DNA from: Ilex aquifolium
Lineage: Eukaryota > Streptophyta > Magnoliopsida > Aquifoliales > Aquifoliaceae
Direction of reading: 5' to 3'
Length of the DNA: 64,000 nucleotides
Assembly (NCBI GenBank): GCA_951799425.1
Contig: OX637391.1
Location: 8,566,551 to 8,630,550, forward strand
Position 1 is the stretch's first letter. The number at the start of each line of letters is the position of its first letter. The notes below the pieces were generated by a model. It did not search any database. It worked only from the letters and a program-made list of their open reading frames with translations, and was not told the DNA's origin. A program made the position numbers and the translations under genes. Positions 62,309 through 64,000 of this stretch are shown piece by piece.

Positions 62309-63102
62309 GGGTCTGGCTCGTCTGCGGTTGGGAGCTTACTGCATGTCATGCGGTTTAATAAAACGCCGCCGTTTGGTCCCCTTACCAAAACGACGTCGTT
62401 TTGGTCCTTTAAATCAGCATCAAACCCTCCCTTTTCTTTCTTTTTCCCGCTTCTTCTTCGTCGGGTCTGGTTCTCCACCTCTCTGTTAAAATTGCTCAAT
62501 CACTCGCTGCACAATTGAATGGGAGCATATTACCAAGAAAGCACCCATAATCAATTTCCATGAGCACAATTGAATGGGAGCAGCAACCATGTTTTAGAAA
62601 TGTAGTCAACAAATGGATCCAAGAAAGGAGGATACCCTTGACTTTTCATCAAACCCAAAAGATTCAAAGCTTCATTTAAACCCCCCTGAACCAGAAGCTT
62701 GGTCTGAAATAATTTATATGTAGTATCAAAGGTTTTAACTCTTTCTCATTGACCATATCAGAAAGAAGCTTGCAAAGGATGCAAAGGATTCAAAGCTATG
62801 CAGTATGCAAACGATTGCTCTGTTCTTACAAAGGATTCAAAGCTTCAAAGCTCTTTTTTGTCCAGTGGCAGGAGCTTTTTTGTCCCCGGAGGTAGGAGGA
62901 GAGAGAGAGAGAGACGAGCGCCTGAGTCTGACGAAGCAGAAGGGAGGAGAAGGGTTTCAGATGTGGGTTTTTGCCAGACCAAAACGACGTCATTTTGGTA
63001 AGGTTCAATAAAAAAAAAAATTACAAAAACCAAGTGAAACGCCGCCGTTCCACTTAACCGCATGACATGCGGTAAGCTCCCAACCGCAGAGGAGCCAGAC
63101 CC
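62309..63102. mobile_element. Non-autonomous MULE (794 bp), relative of 52463-57690
   Basis: Ends GGGTCTGGCTCGTCTGCGGT and its inverted partner (CTCCCAACCGCAGAGGAGCC, then AGACCC). The TIRs are about 100-125 bp. The 9-bp TSD CACAATTTT is perfect (62300-62308 and 63103-63111). The TIRs share with the large element the AACGCCGCCGTT-type box and the palindrome CCAAAACGACGTCGTTTTGG (62385-62404; one mismatch in the right copy, 62978-62999). The interior (62406-62977) repeats CACAATTGAATGGGAGCA and GGATTCAAAGCTT words and is non-coding. Copy 1 of the duplication has the empty site at 60920-60940. Confidence 0.93.
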
Positions 63103-63180
63103 CACAATTTTTGGAATTCAAATTTTTTTTTCAAACGCTCAAAAATTTCAAATTTTGAAATTTTGCCAATCAACCCTAAT

Positions 63181-63520
63181 TAGGGCTGTTAATCAAACTG
63201 AGCTACTCGAGCTTGGCTTGAGCTCGACTCGAATTCGGCTCATTCAGGCTCGGTTCGTTTTCTAAACAAGTCCAAGCTTGAACAAGTTTTTAGGCTCGTT
63301 TAGAAAACAAGTCCTAGAAGCTCGGCTCAAACTCGACAGACTTGGCTCGTTTATGTGCAAATACTCGGGCTCGGCTCGGACTTGACTTGTTTTTAGCTTG
63401 TTCAGGCTCGGCTAGTTTCCTAAACGAGCCGAGCTTGAACAATTTTTTAGGCTCGATTAAGAAACAAGCTTTTTAAGCTCGGCTCGAACTCGACTCGGAC
63501 TCGTTCGACTAACAGCCCTA
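63181..63520. mobile_element. hAT MITE, 340 bp, perfect 8-bp TSD
   Basis: Ends TAGGGCTGTTAATC and GACTAACAGCCCTA. Flanked by ACCCTAAT at 63173-63180 and 63521-63528; copy 1 has the single ACCCTAAT. The interior iterates GCTCGGCTCGAACTCGACTC-like words. Confidence 0.93.
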
Positions 63521-63643
63521 ACCCTAATCTTAGCTTTTGAGCTCTTTGTGTCTTATCACCCCTTTCGTACCCTTTTTTTTCCAGTCCCATCTTCTCTCGT
63601 TCTCTCTCACACATGGAACACAGTTTTAAGAGAAACTCTAATT

Positions 63644-64000
63644 CAACTCTTCAAAATGATTTGTCAAAATATATTTAAATATTATATTTTTTATTTTAAT
63701 TAATTATTTTTATAAATTTACTTTAATCACATCCTCTATTTTAATTAAATATTACACTTAACTCTCACTAATTTTTAATAATTTAAAAAAAATTACAATA
63801 TGCATAGAAAGATAGACAGAAAAAGTGATAGAGAGAAAATGAGAAACAGAGTGGGATGGAAAGTGGGTTGGAGAGTGAGAGTGGGATAGAGAGGAAATAG
63901 AGAGTTGGTTGGATTTGCAGCGATACATTGGAACTCCGGCGACACTCTAAGGTATTTTTTTCTCTCCTTTCCTCTCTCCTTCCTCTGCTTAGCATACACA
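63644..64000. other. Intergenic AT- and GA-rich DNA
   Basis: A GA-rich stretch about 63805-63905 reads CT-rich on the minus strand and could be a leader of a gene beyond the window. Nothing codes recognisably here. Confidence 0.45.

Larger units (their letters stand above)
61543..63643. repeat. Tandem segmental duplication, copy 2
   Basis: Same order as copy 1, but with the small MULE (62309-63102) and a hAT MITE (63181-63520) inserted and without the ~0.99 kb present in copy 1 after GTATATATATG. A Helitron-like CTAG tail lies at 61973-61976. No gene recognised. Confidence 0.85.

Overview
The window is nuclear DNA of a flowering plant, almost certainly a eudicot. It is AT-rich, its genes have short exons with GT/AG introns, and every recognisable protein is a plant protein (caffeoyl-CoA O-methyltransferase, an F-box/LRR protein, a GPI-anchored PI-PLC-X protein, a FAR1/FHY3-type protein). 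Most of the sequence is transposable elements, many nested in one another. I could not name the species. I saw no CRISPR array, rRNA or tRNA gene. All exon and element borders were derived by hand from splice sites, target-site duplications (TSDs) and comparison of repeat copies.

Layout. 1-14.9 kb: no gene. It holds a 4-copy tandem repeat (2.3-3.7 kb) and two copies (5.0-6.7 and 8.8-13.7 kb) of an AT-rich minisatellite segment, the second broken up by a solo LTR, two fold-back elements and a hAT-like element. 14.9-20.6 kb: a complete, young LTR retrotransposon with matching TSDs and no coding capacity. 20.6-27.3 kb: fold-back elements and MITEs, the last ending about 60 bp upstream of the TATA box of a five-exon CCoAOMT gene (27.5-29.1 kb), the lignin-pathway methyltransferase. 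29.3-36.1 kb: hAT-type elements, an LTR fragment and Helitron-like ends. 36.9-38.6 kb (+): five-exon F-box/LRR gene. 43.7-46.6 kb (-): eight-exon PI-PLC-X gene, tail to tail with it. From memory the closest Arabidopsis genes to these two carry adjacent locus numbers (At5g67140 and At5g67130), which suggests conserved microsynteny.

49-58.5 kb is a nested stack. A MITE carries a 695-bp solo LTR. Next to it a probable fold-back element contains a minus-strand Helitron-like element, which contains a hAT element, whose right TSD was hit by a 5.2-kb Mutator-like element (MULE). The MULE has a perfect 9-bp TSD, about 126-bp terminal inverted repeats built from palindromes, a frame-broken FAR1-type gene and a small 73-codon gene for a presequence-like peptide. 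59.2-63.6 kb is a tandem segmental duplication whose copies have taken different insertions, so each copy is an empty-site control for the other. One of these is a 794-bp deletion relative of the big MULE, again with a 9-bp TSD.

The three intact host genes look independent and do not form a pathway. The most interesting material is the MULE family with palindromic ends, the young non-coding LTR element, and the set of fold-back elements with periodic arms.
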